Part shown: piece by piece, positions 1-8,352 of the stretch
How positions within the stretch are numbered: position 1 is the stretch's first letter
Layout: every line of letters starts with the position of its first letter
Assembly (NCBI RefSeq): GCF_009737085.1
Contig: NZ_WOVL01000005.1
Span: 62,001-126,000 of the forward strand
Reading direction: 5' to 3'
DNA length: 64,000 nucleotides
From: Paenibacillus sp. NEAU-GSW1
GTDB lineage: Bacteria; Bacillota; Bacilli; Paenibacillales; Paenibacillaceae
Made by a program: the position numbers and the translations under genes
Notes under the pieces: model-generated
What the model was told of the DNA's origin: nothing
Seen by the model: the letters and a program-made list of their open reading frames with translations, nothing else
The model's database searches: none

Positions 1-2
1 CA

Positions 3-452
3 GCCCCGTCCCTTGCCTATGCTGAAAAGCCTCGGGTGCCGCTCAAACATCAAATGATGGATGTGCTGCATCATGCGGTAGAGGAGTTTTTCTCGGTCGG
101 CAAATATTTGGTGCTTGGCGCATTTATCGCTTCTTGCATGCAGACGTTTATCCCGACGTCGACGCTGCTTCATTATGGCAGCAATCCGCTCACCGCTTCA
201 TTAATCATGATCGCTCTGGCGTTCACGATGTCGCTCTGCTCGGAAGCGGATGCGTTTATCGCAGCTTCATTCCGCAGCACGTTTTCGGTCGGCTCGCTTT
301 CCGCTTTTCTCGTCTTTGGTCCGATGATCGACATTAAAAACACGCTGATGCTGCTAGGTACGTTTCGCGGCAAATTTGTGGCGACGCTCATTGCCCTGGT
401 GACGGTGTTCACGCTGTTAGGCTCGCTGCTCGTTGGGAGGTTGTTCGGTTAA
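3..452 (+). CDS. YcgR-type permease (partial, 5' end outside window)
   Basis: This is the C-terminal part of a polytopic membrane protein. The reading frame is open to the window edge, so the GTG at 36 is internal rather than the start. About four hydrophobic segments are visible, with the sequence SLCSEADAFIAASF between them; a short polar stretch inside the membrane region is typical of the predicted permease family DUF318 (B. subtilis YcgR). It ends two bases before the ATG of the next gene, a TIGR03943-type protein, and this pair is a recurrent neighbourhood in Bacillales, often linked to zinc or CobW-type GTPases. Transport of a metal-related substrate is inference; the substrate is unknown. 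Confidence 0.8.
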   Translation, partial: APSLAYAEKPRVPLKHQMMDVLHHAVEEFFSVGKYLVLGAFIASCMQTFIPTSTLLHYGSNPLTASLIMIALAFTMSLCSEADAFIAASFRSTFSVGSLSAFLVFGPMIDIKNTLMLLGTFRGKFVATLIALVTVFTLLGSLLVGRLFG

Positions 453-453
453 C

Positions 454-1464
454 ATGATCCGTTTATTTATTCTAATCGGCTTTATTCTCATGTTCGCCCT
501 CATGCATCGCAGCGGCGATCTGAACAAATATATCAATATGAAATACGCATATCTATCAATTGGCGCCATCGTGCTGCTTTCCGTACTGGCGGTTGTCGAG
601 TTCGTGCGGATTTACCGGCAGGAAAGCGCCGAGCTGAAACGGAAAGTGGAGAAGGAAGCGGGAGCGCTCGCGGGTGCTGTTCAGCTTGCTGACAATGCCG
701 ATGCCGATGCGCGCAGGGGCGGCGGACATATACAGAGCTGCTGCCATGACACTGTGCATGATCATCATGGTCACCGCGACAAACATGACCGCCATCATCA
801 CCATCATCATGGCCATGATGATGGCGGCTTCGGCCATAGCCATGAACCGGTTTCGCGCTGGAAGAGAGCGATCGGCTACCTGATTCTAATCGTGCCGATC
901 GCGACAGGCATTTTTCTGCCCGTTCAAACGCTCGATTCAAGCTTTGTTAAAGCCAAGGGCTTCTCGTTTCCAACCTTCGAGGATGCGGAAAAAAATCCCG
1001 GCCAGCACCAGTTTCTGAAACCGGATACGAGCATTTTTTACGGAAAAGCCGGATACGAGAAGCAGAAGGAGAAAGAGCTTGCGGAGTTTGCCGGCATGGG
1101 CAATATTAAGCTGACGGACGACAATTACTTGAAGGGAATGGAGGCGTTATATAACAATCCAGGCGAATTTATAGGCTCGACGATCAGCTTTGACGGGTTC
1201 GCCTATAAAGGAGAACAAGTCGACGGCGACCATTTCTTCGTTTTTCGCTTCGGCTTTATTCATTGCGTCGCCGATTCCGGCGTGTTCGGGATGCTGGTCG
1301 ATTTCCCGAAAAATACGGAGCTGCAGGATAACGATTGGGTGAATGTGACCGGCAAGCTGACGTGGGAGTTTTACCAGCCGTTTAAGCAGACGATTCCGGT
1401 GCTGCAGGTGACCTCGTGGACGCGGATCGAAGCGCCGAAAGACCCTTATGTTTACCGGCTTTAG
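454..1464 (+). CDS. TIGR03943 family protein (YcgQ-like) with His-rich loop
   Basis: Partner of the upstream permease. ATG 454 is preferred to the upstream TTG at 433 because GGGAGG lies at 435-440 and the previous stop ends at 452. Two N-terminal hydrophobic segments (about residues 2-15 and 33-50) precede a charged helix, then a loop at about residues 90-135 with more than 20 histidines. A third membrane segment (about 140-160) leads to an extracytoplasmic domain ending near residue 336. B. subtilis YcgQ has the same overall plan. The histidine loop suggests zinc or other transition-metal binding (inference). No Zur box was recognised because the upstream gene begins outside the window. Confidence 0.8.
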   Translation: MIRLFILIGFILMFALMHRSGDLNKYINMKYAYLSIGAIVLLSVLAVVEFVRIYRQESAELKRKVEKEAGALAGAVQLADNADADARRGGGHIQSCCHDTVHDHHGHRDKHDRHHHHHHGHDDGGFGHSHEPVSRWKRAIGYLILIVPIATGIFLPVQTLDSSFVKAKGFSFPTFEDAEKNPGQHQFLKPDTSIFYGKAGYEKQKEKELAEFAGMGNIKLTDDNYLKGMEALYNNPGEFIGSTISFDGFAYKGEQVDGDHFFVFRFGFIHCVADSGVFGMLVDFPKNTELQDNDWVNVTGKLTWEFYQPFKQTIPVLQVTSWTRIEAPKDPYVYRL

Positions 1465-1549
1465 ACAGACATGGCTCGGCGTATACTAGCGGTTGCTTTT
1501 TTACGGGCTGTAGCTGATAGTAAATAGAATGGTAATTCTGATGTAACAA

Positions 1550-1601
1550 GGAGTGGCTTAGAACTCCATTCAAAGATGCTGACGTAAGGAGTTGACTGAA
1601 G
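1550..1601 (+). promoter_or_regulatory. Leader element copy 1 (divergent)
   Basis: The region before the ROK kinase carries GAGTGGCTTAG, then CAAAGATGCTGACGTAAGGAG at about 1571-1591, immediately followed by the ATG at 1602. It matches the leader elements before 36885, 39323, 52660 and 59793 (core CAAAGATNCTGA, then the ribosome binding site). A further half copy, TTCTGATGTAACAAGGAG, lies just upstream at 1536-1553. Function unknown; it includes the ribosome binding site, so a translational or transcript-leader role is possible. Confidence 0.5.
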
Positions 1602-2477
1602 ATGCGTATTGGAGCCATTGAAGCGGGCGGAACGAAATTTGTCTGCGGCATAGGCAATGAAAATGGAGAAATCGAGGAACGCGTAAGCTTTCCGACCGAG
1701 CATCCGGAGGCGACGATGGCCAATGTGATTGCTTATTTCGAGGGTAAGGGGGTTGAGGCAATCGGCATCGGCACATTTGGCCCGATCGATATTGATCCTT
1801 CAAGCCCGACTTACGGGCATGTGACGACAACTCCGAAGCCGCACTGGTCGGGCTTTGATTTTCTGGGGACGTTAAAGCGCAAGTTCGATGTCCCGTTCGG
1901 CTGGGATACCGATGTGAACGCGGCGGCGTTTGGCGAGGCAAAATGGGGCGCGGCGAAAGGGCTCGACAGCTGCGTTTATTATACAATCGGCACGGGAGTC
2001 GGCGTTGGCATATACAGCGAGGGCAAGCTGGTGCACGGACTCGTTCACCCGGAAGGCGGACATGTGCTGACTAGACGCCATAAGGACGACACGTACGAAG
2101 GCTTCTGCCCGTATCATGGCGACTGTCTGGAAGGCATGGCGGCAGGACCGGCAATTGAGAAGCGCTGGAGCATGAAGGGGAGCGAGCTCCCGGCCGACCA
2201 TCCGGCTTGGGCTATGGAAGCCTTTTATATCGGACAAGCTGTGAGCAGCGCGATTCTAATGCTGTCGCCGAAAAAGATTATTCTCGGCGGCGGCGTTATG
2301 CATCAGCGGCAGCTGTTCCCGATGATTCGCGATGAAGTGCGCAAGCAGCTCAATGGCTATGTCAGCGCCGATCCGATCGTAAACGGACTCGACAGCTACA
2401 TCGTGCCTCCGGGACTCGGCGACAACGCCGGACTGAGCGGCGCGATCGCGCTGGGCTTGGCCGCTGCCGCTAAATAA
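1602..2477 (+). CDS. ROK family fructokinase
   Basis: Sugar kinase of the ROK family, 291 aa, the usual length for Bacillus fructokinases GmuE/YdhR. The N-terminal ATP-binding loop reads GAIEAGGTKF (residues 3-12). The ROK zinc site is visible as HPEGGH followed by CPYHGDC around residues 150-175 (one His and three Cys/His ligands). A second phosphate motif, GTGVGVG, lies near residue 130, and the WDTDVNAAAFGE segment holds the expected catalytic Asp. Likely reaction: ATP-dependent 6-phosphorylation of fructose, possibly mannose. It stands alone, with an unrelated gene upstream and a strong terminator downstream. The leader element described at 1550-1601 precedes it. Confidence 0.9.
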   Translation: MRIGAIEAGGTKFVCGIGNENGEIEERVSFPTEHPEATMANVIAYFEGKGVEAIGIGTFGPIDIDPSSPTYGHVTTTPKPHWSGFDFLGTLKRKFDVPFGWDTDVNAAAFGEAKWGAAKGLDSCVYYTIGTGVGVGIYSEGKLVHGLVHPEGGHVLTRRHKDDTYEGFCPYHGDCLEGMAAGPAIEKRWSMKGSELPADHPAWAMEAFYIGQAVSSAILMLSPKKIILGGGVMHQRQLFPMIRDEVRKQLNGYVSADPIVNGLDSYIVPPGLGDNAGLSGAIALGLAAAAK

Positions 2478-2482
2478 CGCAA

Positions 2483-2520
2483 AAGAAGAGCTTCAGCTGA
2501 TTTCAGCTGAAGCTCTTCTT
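2483..2520 (+). terminator. Rho-independent terminator after the fructokinase
   Basis: A perfect 18-bp inverted repeat (2483-2500 and 2503-2520, AGAAGAGCTTCAGCTGA arm) begins eight bases after the stop codon. The T-rich tail is short (TTCTT). Confidence 0.8.
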
Positions 2521-2537
2521 GCTTATGAACCGCTCGC

Positions 2538-2632
2538 CATTCTCAGTGTGCGGGTGATTTTAGGCACAAATGTGCCTAAAAAGCGTCGAAGCAGCAGTGT
2601 ACGGATGATTTTAGGTGCAAATGTACCTAATA
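2538..2632. repeat. Twin-palindrome element, single unit (51-bp spacing)
   Basis: Two palindromes, TTTTAGGCACAAATGTGCC plus TAAAA, and TTAGGTGCAAATGTACCTAA, have their TAGG cores starting at 2561 and 2612, exactly 51 bp apart. The spacer contains GTCGAAGCAGCAGTGT, close to GTAGAAGCAGCAGCAAT in the array at 24.7 kb, so the two loci are related. The core sequence differs by a few matched (compensated) positions on both arms. Confidence 0.85.
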
Positions 2633-2733
2633 CCGGGAGTGTGACGTCGAGTAGGCGAGCAGCCTCGGTAACGCAAGTGACATCCCAAGCGACATCTTAA
2701 GCCACGTGCCAAGCTACAAACTGCACAACAATC

Positions 2734-2791
2734 AAAAAGCCGCAGATACGTATCGGAACGAAGGTTCCAGCTCCAGCAGCTGCGGCTTTTT
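2734..2791. terminator. Long hairpin, possible bidirectional terminator
   Basis: AAAAAGCCGCAG (2734-2745) pairs perfectly with CTGCGGCTTTTT (2780-2791). The 34-base loop contains a small inner hairpin (GGAAC/GTTCC near 2755-2768). A-rich and T-rich flanks would allow termination in either direction. Otherwise the 2633-2929 stretch shows no gene. Confidence 0.55.
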
Positions 2792-2929
2792 AGCGCATAT
2801 TCAATTTTTCGATCGCCATATAGAATACTATTATAGTAGGAATTGTGTGAATTGCATTGCCGCCAGCACGAAGGCCGTGCTAGAATAGTTCAAATTAATG
2901 GAAACTGTGCTGCGAGGAGACGAAGCTGC

Positions 2930-4000
2930 ATGAAATTTGCATTGTTCAGCTTGATTATGAATGTACCGAATGCTGTGACGGGGGAGACGCTGACGCCGCA
3001 GCAAAAAATCCAAAATGTATTAAATCAGGCCGTGCTCGCCGAGAAGCTTGGCTTCGAAGCTTACGGTGTCGGCGAGAGGCACGGAGCGCCATTCCTTTCT
3101 TCATCACCGCCGGTCATGCTGACGGCTATTGCTGCCCGCACCTCGCGCATTCGACTGCTGACGACCGTAACGGTGCTGAGTGTGCTCGATCCGGTCCGCG
3201 TCGCAGAGGATTATGCGACGCTGGACCATCTCTCAGGCGGAAGGCTTGAGCTTATTATCGGTAAAGGCAACGACCCGCGCCATTATCCGCTGTTCGGCAT
3301 TAGCGAGGATGAACAGTGGGAGTCGCTGGCCGAACGGTACCATCTTCTGAAGCAGCTATGGGAGGAAGAGAACGTTACCTGGCAGGGCAAGTACCGTCCG
3401 GCACTGGAAGGCGTCACGACTTATCCGCGCCCGTTCCAGTCCTCGATTCCGATCTGGCACGGCAGCGCGTCGAGCACGCTGTCGACCGAGCTTGCGGCAA
3501 AGTACGGCGAACCTATTTTTTCCTCCAATACGTTCCATCCGCAGGCCAAATATAAAGCGCTCATTGACCATTACCGCGAACGGCTCGAGCACTACGGGCA
3601 CGATCCGAACAAAGCGTTAGTCGGCTCCGGCGCGGGCAGCCTCTATTTGGCGAATACAAAAGAGGAAGCGATTCGACGGTTCCGTCCATATTACGATGCT
3701 TTCCATGCGACCGATGCCGCGCAGCATAACAACTCGCCTTTCAAAACGCTTGAAGATACGATTGCGAACGGCCCCGCGCTCGTAGGGAGTCCCGATAGTG
3801 TAATCGAAAAAATAGTAAACTACCACGAGGCGTTCGGTAATCAAGTGCTGAGCATCAGCGTGGACGGACTCACGGAAAGCGAGCAGCGCGAGCAGGTGGA
3901 GCGGTTCGCAACGGAAGTTGCTCCCGTGCTGCGTCGTGAATTTCCGAGCTCCGTATGGGATGAAGTGAAGCGTGCTGTTCCGACGGGTACGGTTGTTTAG
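2930..4000 (+). CDS. LLM-class flavin-dependent oxidoreductase
   Basis: Luciferase-like monooxygenase, 356 aa from ATG 2930 (GAGGAG at 2914-2919, spacing about 10); the reading frame extends upstream but without a good start. The sequence runs as a TIM barrel: MKFALFSLIMNV at the N-terminus, EKLGFEAYGVGERHG (residues about 40-55), the typical S-G-G-R-L-E-L-I-I-G-K-G segment near 100-112, and a C-terminal VGSPDSVIEKIVNYHEAFG element. The family uses FMNH2 and O2 on diverse substrates; the substrate here cannot be read from sequence. It is convergent with the MFS gene that follows and is not obviously in an operon. Confidence 0.88.
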   Translation: MKFALFSLIMNVPNAVTGETLTPQQKIQNVLNQAVLAEKLGFEAYGVGERHGAPFLSSSPPVMLTAIAARTSRIRLLTTVTVLSVLDPVRVAEDYATLDHLSGGRLELIIGKGNDPRHYPLFGISEDEQWESLAERYHLLKQLWEEENVTWQGKYRPALEGVTTYPRPFQSSIPIWHGSASSTLSTELAAKYGEPIFSSNTFHPQAKYKALIDHYRERLEHYGHDPNKALVGSGAGSLYLANTKEEAIRRFRPYYDAFHATDAAQHNNSPFKTLEDTIANGPALVGSPDSVIEKIVNYHEAFGNQVLSISVDGLTESEQREQVERFATEVAPVLRREFPSSVWDEVKRAVPTGTVV

Positions 4001-4021
4001 CTGTAGCTTGGGTATCACGCG

Positions 4022-5230
4022 TTAAGCGCTTGTTTTAGCTAAACGAGCGCTCTCCTTAGCCGCGGTCTCATTGCGTTTGGCGTGGGAGCTGGAGAGCCGG
4101 AACGCATAGACCGCGGTGCTCACGGCAACGGCTACGCCAAGCGCACCGATCCAGCTGACGGCATGAAGCGAACCGCCTTCGACAGCCAATCCTCCGAGTC
4201 CGGCGCCGGCTGCCATGCCGAGCTGCAGCACGGAGCTGTTCAAGCTAAGCATGATGCTGGAAGCGCCCGGGGCCAGGCTGATCAAATAATATTGCTGCGT
4301 AGGGCCGGATGACCAAGCGGCGAATGCCCAAAGAATGAGCAGCGGGAACATGGCGGCAACAGAGTGGCCGGCGAAAGCCATCAGCAGCAGCGTCGCGATT
4401 TGCAGCGCCATTCCGGCGAGCAGCGTGCGCGGCGCGCCGATTTTGTCCGTGCTGAATCCGCCGAGCTTCGAGCCGACAAGGCTGGCGATACCGAAGGCGA
4501 ATAGCCCCGTGCTGACGGCTTGCTCGCTCATGCCCGTCACTTCGAGAAGGAATGGCGAAATGTACGTGTAGGTGATGGAATAGCCGCCGATCCAGAAAAA
4601 AGTGACCGCGAGAGCGGTTGCTATGCGCGGCTCCTTAAACAGCCGAAGCTGCGCCCGCATCGGAATCGGATCTTCGCCTTTTAATACCGGAATGAGGAAG
4701 GCGATGGCGACAATGGCAAGAATGGAGAGTGCGCCGATCCCGCCGAAAATCATTTTCCAGTCGTAGACCGAGGCGATGACCCTGCCGAGCGGTACGCCGA
4801 CGATTAAGGCGGCGCTGAAGCCCATGACGACGGTAGCGATGGCGCTGCCTTGCTTTTCCGCCGGAGCAAGCGCGGAGACGACAGTCAGCGAAGTGACGAC
4901 AAATACGCCGGCGCTTAACGCCAAAATGATTCTGGAGATGACGAGAAATTCATATCCTGGCAGTAAGGCTGCAATGATATTGGCAATGGCAAAGACGGCA
5001 AGCGAATATTGCAGCAGCTTCCTGCGCTCCATGCGTGCGGTTAACGCAATAAGAAGCGGCGTTCCGAACGCATAGGCAATCGAGAACACGGTAATCAGCT
5101 GGCCTGCTGCTGATACCGATACGCCGAGATCCTCCGCCACCCGATCCAAAATCCCCGCGATAATAAACTCTGACGTACCGACAAGAAAGCTGATAATCGC
5201 CAGCGTATAAATTTTCCAAGCATGAGACAT
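4022..5230 (-). CDS. MFS transporter (DHA1/AraJ-like efflux pump)
   Basis: Twelve-segment major facilitator protein, about 402 aa from ATG 5230. This ATG is preferred to the GTG at 5251 because GAGAGGAG lies between them at a proper distance. The start KIYTLAIISFLVGTSEFIIAGILDRVAEDLGVS and the motif-A-like loop RMERRKLL around residues 70-80 are typical of DHA1 drug and sugar efflux pumps (YdhP/AraJ group). An operator palindrome (5268-5287) sits 38 bp upstream and recurs before the adjacent arsR gene. The pump is therefore probably repressed by that ArsR protein and released by its ligand. Substrate unknown. Confidence 0.88.
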   Translation of the reverse strand: MSHAWKIYTLAIISFLVGTSEFIIAGILDRVAEDLGVSVSAAGQLITVFSIAYAFGTPLLIALTARMERRKLLQYSLAVFAIANIIAALLPGYEFLVISRIILALSAGVFVVTSLTVVSALAPAEKQGSAIATVVMGFSAALIVGVPLGRVIASVYDWKMIFGGIGALSILAIVAIAFLIPVLKGEDPIPMRAQLRLFKEPRIATALAVTFFWIGGYSITYTYISPFLLEVTGMSEQAVSTGLFAFGIASLVGSKLGGFSTDKIGAPRTLLAGMALQIATLLLMAFAGHSVAAMFPLLILWAFAAWSSGPTQQYYLISLAPGASSIMLSLNSSVLQLGMAAGAGLGGLAVEGGSLHAVSWIGALGVAVAVSTAVYAFRLSSSHAKRNETAAKESARLAKTSA

Positions 5231-5267
5231 GAGGGTACAGCTCCTCTCCACTCCATAATATTTTTAT

Positions 5268-5287
5268 ATTTCTAAATATATAGAAAT
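5268..5287. promoter_or_regulatory. ArsR operator copy 1 (before MFS gene)
   Basis: ATTTCTA (5268-5274), six-base spacer, TAGAAAT (5281-5287): a perfect 7-bp inverted repeat between the arsR stop and the MFS start. The identical arms with the same spacer length recur at 5613-5632 before arsR. Confidence 0.75.
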
Positions 5288-5302
5288 AACAACCGAAAAA
5301 AA

Positions 5303-5584
5303 TTACTCCAATAAATATGGAGCATATTTTTCTGCAAGCTCACGATTGACGCTATAGTAGATATAAGTGCCGTCCTTGCGCATATTGAGCAGCCCGCATT
5401 CCGTCAGCTGCTTCAAATGATGGGAAAGCGTCGATCCCGCCACCGATTCCAGCTTGCCGCTAATGTCCGAGCAGCATAAATTCTGCTCCTCTGTCAGCAG
5501 GAGGGCGATCTTAATCCGGGTCGGTTCCCCAAGCGCTTTATACACTTTGACGGCTTGCCGCAATTCCGCGTTTTCTTCTGCCAT
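5303..5584 (-). CDS. ArsR/SmtB family transcriptional regulator
   Basis: Winged-helix repressor of 93 aa. The body reads ALGEPTRIKIALLL, then an NLCCSDISGKL segment and the recognition helix VAGSTLSHHLKQLTECGLLNMRKDGTYIYYSV. ATG 5584 gives the best spacing to AAAGG (5594-5598); an ATG at 5590 is the alternative. The adjacent Cys-Cys pair just before the helix-turn-helix resembles metal-sensing ArsR proteins (ELCxCD-type), but the second Cys is not in the classical position, so metal sensing is only possible. Its gene is followed by the MFS pump on the same strand, and both have the same operator, indicating autoregulation. Confidence 0.9.
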   Translation of the reverse strand: MAEENAELRQAVKVYKALGEPTRIKIALLLTEEQNLCCSDISGKLESVAGSTLSHHLKQLTECGLLNMRKDGTYIYYSVNRELAEKYAPYLLE

Positions 5585-5612
5585 ATTCATCACCTTTGCT
5601 GCAGTTCATCGT

Positions 5613-5632
5613 ATTTCTATATCGGTAGAAAT
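5613..5632. promoter_or_regulatory. ArsR operator copy 2 (before arsR)
   Basis: ATTTCTA (5613-5619), spacer TATCGG, TAGAAAT (5626-5632). Same arms and 6-bp spacer as the site before the MFS gene, placed 29 bp upstream of the arsR start. Confidence 0.75.
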
Positions 5633-5800
5633 AAGGTAGCACAGCTTTCCTCGAAAGTAAAGGGTCTATAAATAAAATTTCCACTTTTCGGAATTTATTG
5701 TTCGTTTTTCGCAACCAACCCGGGTATCATTCGTCTAAATAAGAATGAACATCGCATGTTGGCCTCAATGACGAAACACCGCCTGAGGGGGAGAATGCCT

Positions 5801-6616
5801 TTGCAAAAATACGGCTTGCCGCTATTCCTGCTCGTAATTGCAATATCATGGGCAGGGAATCTATTGTTTTATGGTACGCAAAAAATCGAAAAACCGCTTT
5901 TTCTGCGCCATTATTATGAGATGCCTGTTTCCTTGCTCGTTAATTCCGAAATCTATTACATCGTAAATAAAGACAATAACCGTGATGTTTATCAATTCGA
6001 GCTGCCGAACGGCCAACCGTTATACGTTCAAAATAATATGGTGAAATCGGAATACGGCCGGCTGGTATTAAAATCGGCGATGATCGCGCCGAATATGCTC
6101 GAGGAGCTACAGAAGATGGAAGAGCCGCTCTCCATTGATGAAGTGAAGGTATATTATTCGAACGGAGAGTCTGATACGATTTCAGTCGGGAAGATCGTCG
6201 TTTATCCTGACGATGTTGAAAATCGTACATTTAAACAGAATTTCGGGAGTGGTTCGTCGAACGGAGACGGATCAGCAAGTTATACCGCTGACCGGGATAT
6301 TACGATTCAAGACGCCTATTACAGCAATAGCGACCGTCTTTCTGATGTGATGAACCTAAATGTTAATGGCAAAAATGCCGGCGAATCCGGTGTGTTTCCG
6401 TTGTTAGTGAAAAAAGGAGAAGGCCTAATGTTGAATTACAGCCTTCGTTTTCCTGATAAAGATGTTCGCCGCTTTGACGCTTATACGATTAGATTTTCCT
6501 ATCAAGAGAGCGGGAAAGAGGGAAGCGGCATTAACCATTTTATACTGCAGCCGGAGCTTTATGATAAGGATTTGCGTCGTTATGTGAAGCTGAGGAAAGG
6601 CGGTGATTTGCCATGA
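5801..6616 (+). CDS. Unknown membrane-anchored protein
   Basis: No family recognised. TTG 5801 is favoured because GAGGGGGAG at 5785-5793 is correctly spaced from it and too close to the ATG at 5795. One N-terminal hydrophobic segment (LPLFLLVIAISWAGNLLFYG) anchors a roughly 240-residue hydrophilic, probably extracellular domain containing a serine/glycine-rich linker (GSGSSNGDGSAS) around residue 155. The C-terminal half looks like a beta-rich domain. It overlaps the next gene by four bases (ATGA at 6613), so the two are translationally coupled and probably act together. Confidence 0.75.
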   Translation: MQKYGLPLFLLVIAISWAGNLLFYGTQKIEKPLFLRHYYEMPVSLLVNSEIYYIVNKDNNRDVYQFELPNGQPLYVQNNMVKSEYGRLVLKSAMIAPNMLEELQKMEEPLSIDEVKVYYSNGESDTISVGKIVVYPDDVENRTFKQNFGSGSSNGDGSASYTADRDITIQDAYYSNSDRLSDVMNLNVNGKNAGESGVFPLLVKKGEGLMLNYSLRFPDKDVRRFDAYTIRFSYQESGKEGSGINHFILQPELYDKDLRRYVKLRKGGDLP

Positions 6617-7260
6617 CGGCAGCATTTTACCGAATGGGCTGGGGCATTATTTTCACGATGCTGGATTTTCGCTTTGGTTACTTTGATCTGCTGCCTGACG
6701 TGATCGGCTACGCCTTGCTGTGGAGCGCTATTCACGTGCTTGAAGCGCGGCGAAAAGAATATGGCAGAGCGAAGCCTTTCGCTATTCTGCTTACGATTGC
6801 ATCAGCCAGCGAATTGCTGCCATTGTGGCAAGGAACGATCAGCCTGACCTCCAATACAACGAACGTCTCGATTCCGTCATTCGTATATGGCGGAGCGGTG
6901 ATGCTGCTGCTGTTATTGCTGTTCCATTTCTTCTTGACGGCAATGGAGCGGCATGCCAAAGAATGTAGAAAACATAGCTTTGCGGCGGCTATAGCAGGAC
7001 GCAGACTTTTTTTCAACCTCACCTCGGGAGCATTGCTTGTGATGATGCCGTTTCTGTTGAATTTCTCGCCAACACTTAGGCTCTGGCTGGTATTTGTGAC
7101 GCTGCTGTCATTGATAGCCATGCTAGCTATTTTCTTTGCATGCAGACGGGCCGGCAAGGAGCTGCGCACGCCGTCGCAGAAAAGGCCGCTGGCTGCCGGA
7201 GAGGAAGATACGGAAGCGGATTCGGAGTCCGATTTCGAGGACAGCGAAGGAGAGCAATGA
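6613..7260 (+). CDS. Unknown integral membrane protein with acidic tail
   Basis: 215 aa with about five hydrophobic segments (residues roughly 10-40, 55-70, 85-115, 130-155, 158-178), followed by a strongly acidic tail (EEDTEADSESDFEDSEGEQ). It begins inside the stop of the previous gene. The N-terminal part (GIIFTMLDFRFGYFDLLPDVIGYALLW) is a feature of small uncharacterised Firmicutes membrane proteins. No function can be assigned; co-translation suggests a complex with the upstream anchored protein. Confidence 0.75.
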   Translation: MTAAFYRMGWGIIFTMLDFRFGYFDLLPDVIGYALLWSAIHVLEARRKEYGRAKPFAILLTIASASELLPLWQGTISLTSNTTNVSIPSFVYGGAVMLLLLLLFHFFLTAMERHAKECRKHSFAAAIAGRRLFFNLTSGALLVMMPFLLNFSPTLRLWLVFVTLLSLIAMLAIFFACRRAGKELRTPSQKRPLAAGEEDTEADSESDFEDSEGEQ

Positions 7261-7336
7261 GACTAGCCTCTTTCAATTCTAGAGCGACGATGATAGAACG
7301 AAGAAGATAGATGCAGGAGACATTCGGCTAGATGAA

Positions 7337-7640
7337 ATGAGAGAGAGAATCGTAGTAGCCGCAGATGGCAGCGGCGACTATGCGACAATTCGAGAAGCTG
7401 TGGACGCTGTGCCTGAGGGCCGCGCGAAGGCGACAACCATCTGCATATCGAGAAGCCGTCGATTCGATTGGTTGGCGAGAGCGCTGATGAGACGATCGTT
7501 ACATACGACGATTATGCGCTAAAGGCTTATTCGAACGGTGAATTGTACAACACCTTTAATTCATATACGGCATTGATTGGCGGCGACGATTTTACGGCGG
7601 AGCGGATATCCTTCGTCAATAGCCAGGCTTTGATCAACAA
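7337..7640 (+). pseudogene. Pectinesterase remnant
   Basis: The N-terminus of a pectin methylesterase is recognisable: IVVAADGSGDYATIREAVDAVPEG from ATG 7337. The frame then breaks near 7445, apparently with loss of a few codons. It continues in another frame as HIEKPSIRLVGESADETIVTYDDYA and LYNTFNSYTALIGGDDFTAERISFVNS up to about 7625. The catalytic Asp/Asp/Arg region and the whole C-terminal two thirds are missing. It is a decayed secondary gene next to another pseudogene. Confidence 0.8.
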
Positions 7641-7652
7641 GGAGGGGATCGA

Positions 7653-8298
7653 TTGTTTTGGAAGAAAGAAACGCAGCTAGATCGAATAAAAAACAAACTC
7701 AAAATGGCTATGCGCAAAGATGCGGATTTTTTGGTGTTTGGTTCGTCCTCACACAAATATAAGGTCAAGGATTAGCTTACAGCCAAAGAGCTTGCGGACT
7801 GGCAAGCAAAAATTCAGGTTACACTCCCTGAGCCTTATACGCAGTTTTTAACGAAAGTCGGAAATGGCGGCGCGGGGCCGTATTACGGAATATATCAGTG
7901 ATGAGGACATTTCCGACGCGGAATACGACGAAGTCCATAATAAGGTGCTGGGCGGCATGCTGTGCATTGGCAGGCAAGGCTGCGAGTATGATATGTATCT
8001 TGTAATTGAAGGGGAGCGCAAAGGGAGAATTGTATACTCATCGGGTTTTTATCCGGATCATCCCTTTTTCTTTGTTTATGAAGACAATATGCTGGACTGG
8101 TATGAGCGTTGGCTGGATGAAGTGATTTTGGATTACGATATCGCGTGGTTTGGCAGCAGAATGTCGGGTCATGACTTATGGAGCCGGTTATTGATGCGGC
8201 AGTTTTGTTTTAAAGGGATTGCATCTTCTATATCATCTATTACTGTAGGTCCTGACTACCGAAAATATCCCAAAATTATTAAGACTTTTGGAGGATAA
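7653..8298 (+). pseudogene. SUKH (SMI1/KNR4) family protein, disrupted
   Basis: A ribosome binding site (GGAGGGG, 7641-7647) precedes TTG 7653, which opens LFWKKETQLDRIKNKL. The frame hits a TAG at 7773-7775 but carries on with LTAKELADWQAKIQVTLPEPYTQFLTKVGNGGAGPYYG, the classical SUKH signature (LPxxYxxFLxxVGNGGAGPYYG). A TGA and a frame change follow near 7900. The remaining domain is readable as an open frame from about 7864 (YDMYLVIEGERKGRIVYSS, PFFFVYEDNMLDWYERWLDEV). SUKH proteins are often immunity proteins against contact-dependent toxins. One stop plus one frameshift argue that it is inactive unless sequencing errors are involved. Confidence 0.75.
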
Positions 8299-8352
8299 TG
8301 GGATATAGTGTCGAATTCAGAGTAGGAAAATGACACCAGGAGGATGATGGTA

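Noticed and set aside
533..940. Minus-strand and alternative-frame ORFs opposite the His-rich gene
   Set aside because: Repetitive CAT/ATG triplets of the His loop create these frames; the plus-strand gene has family support and a ribosome binding site.
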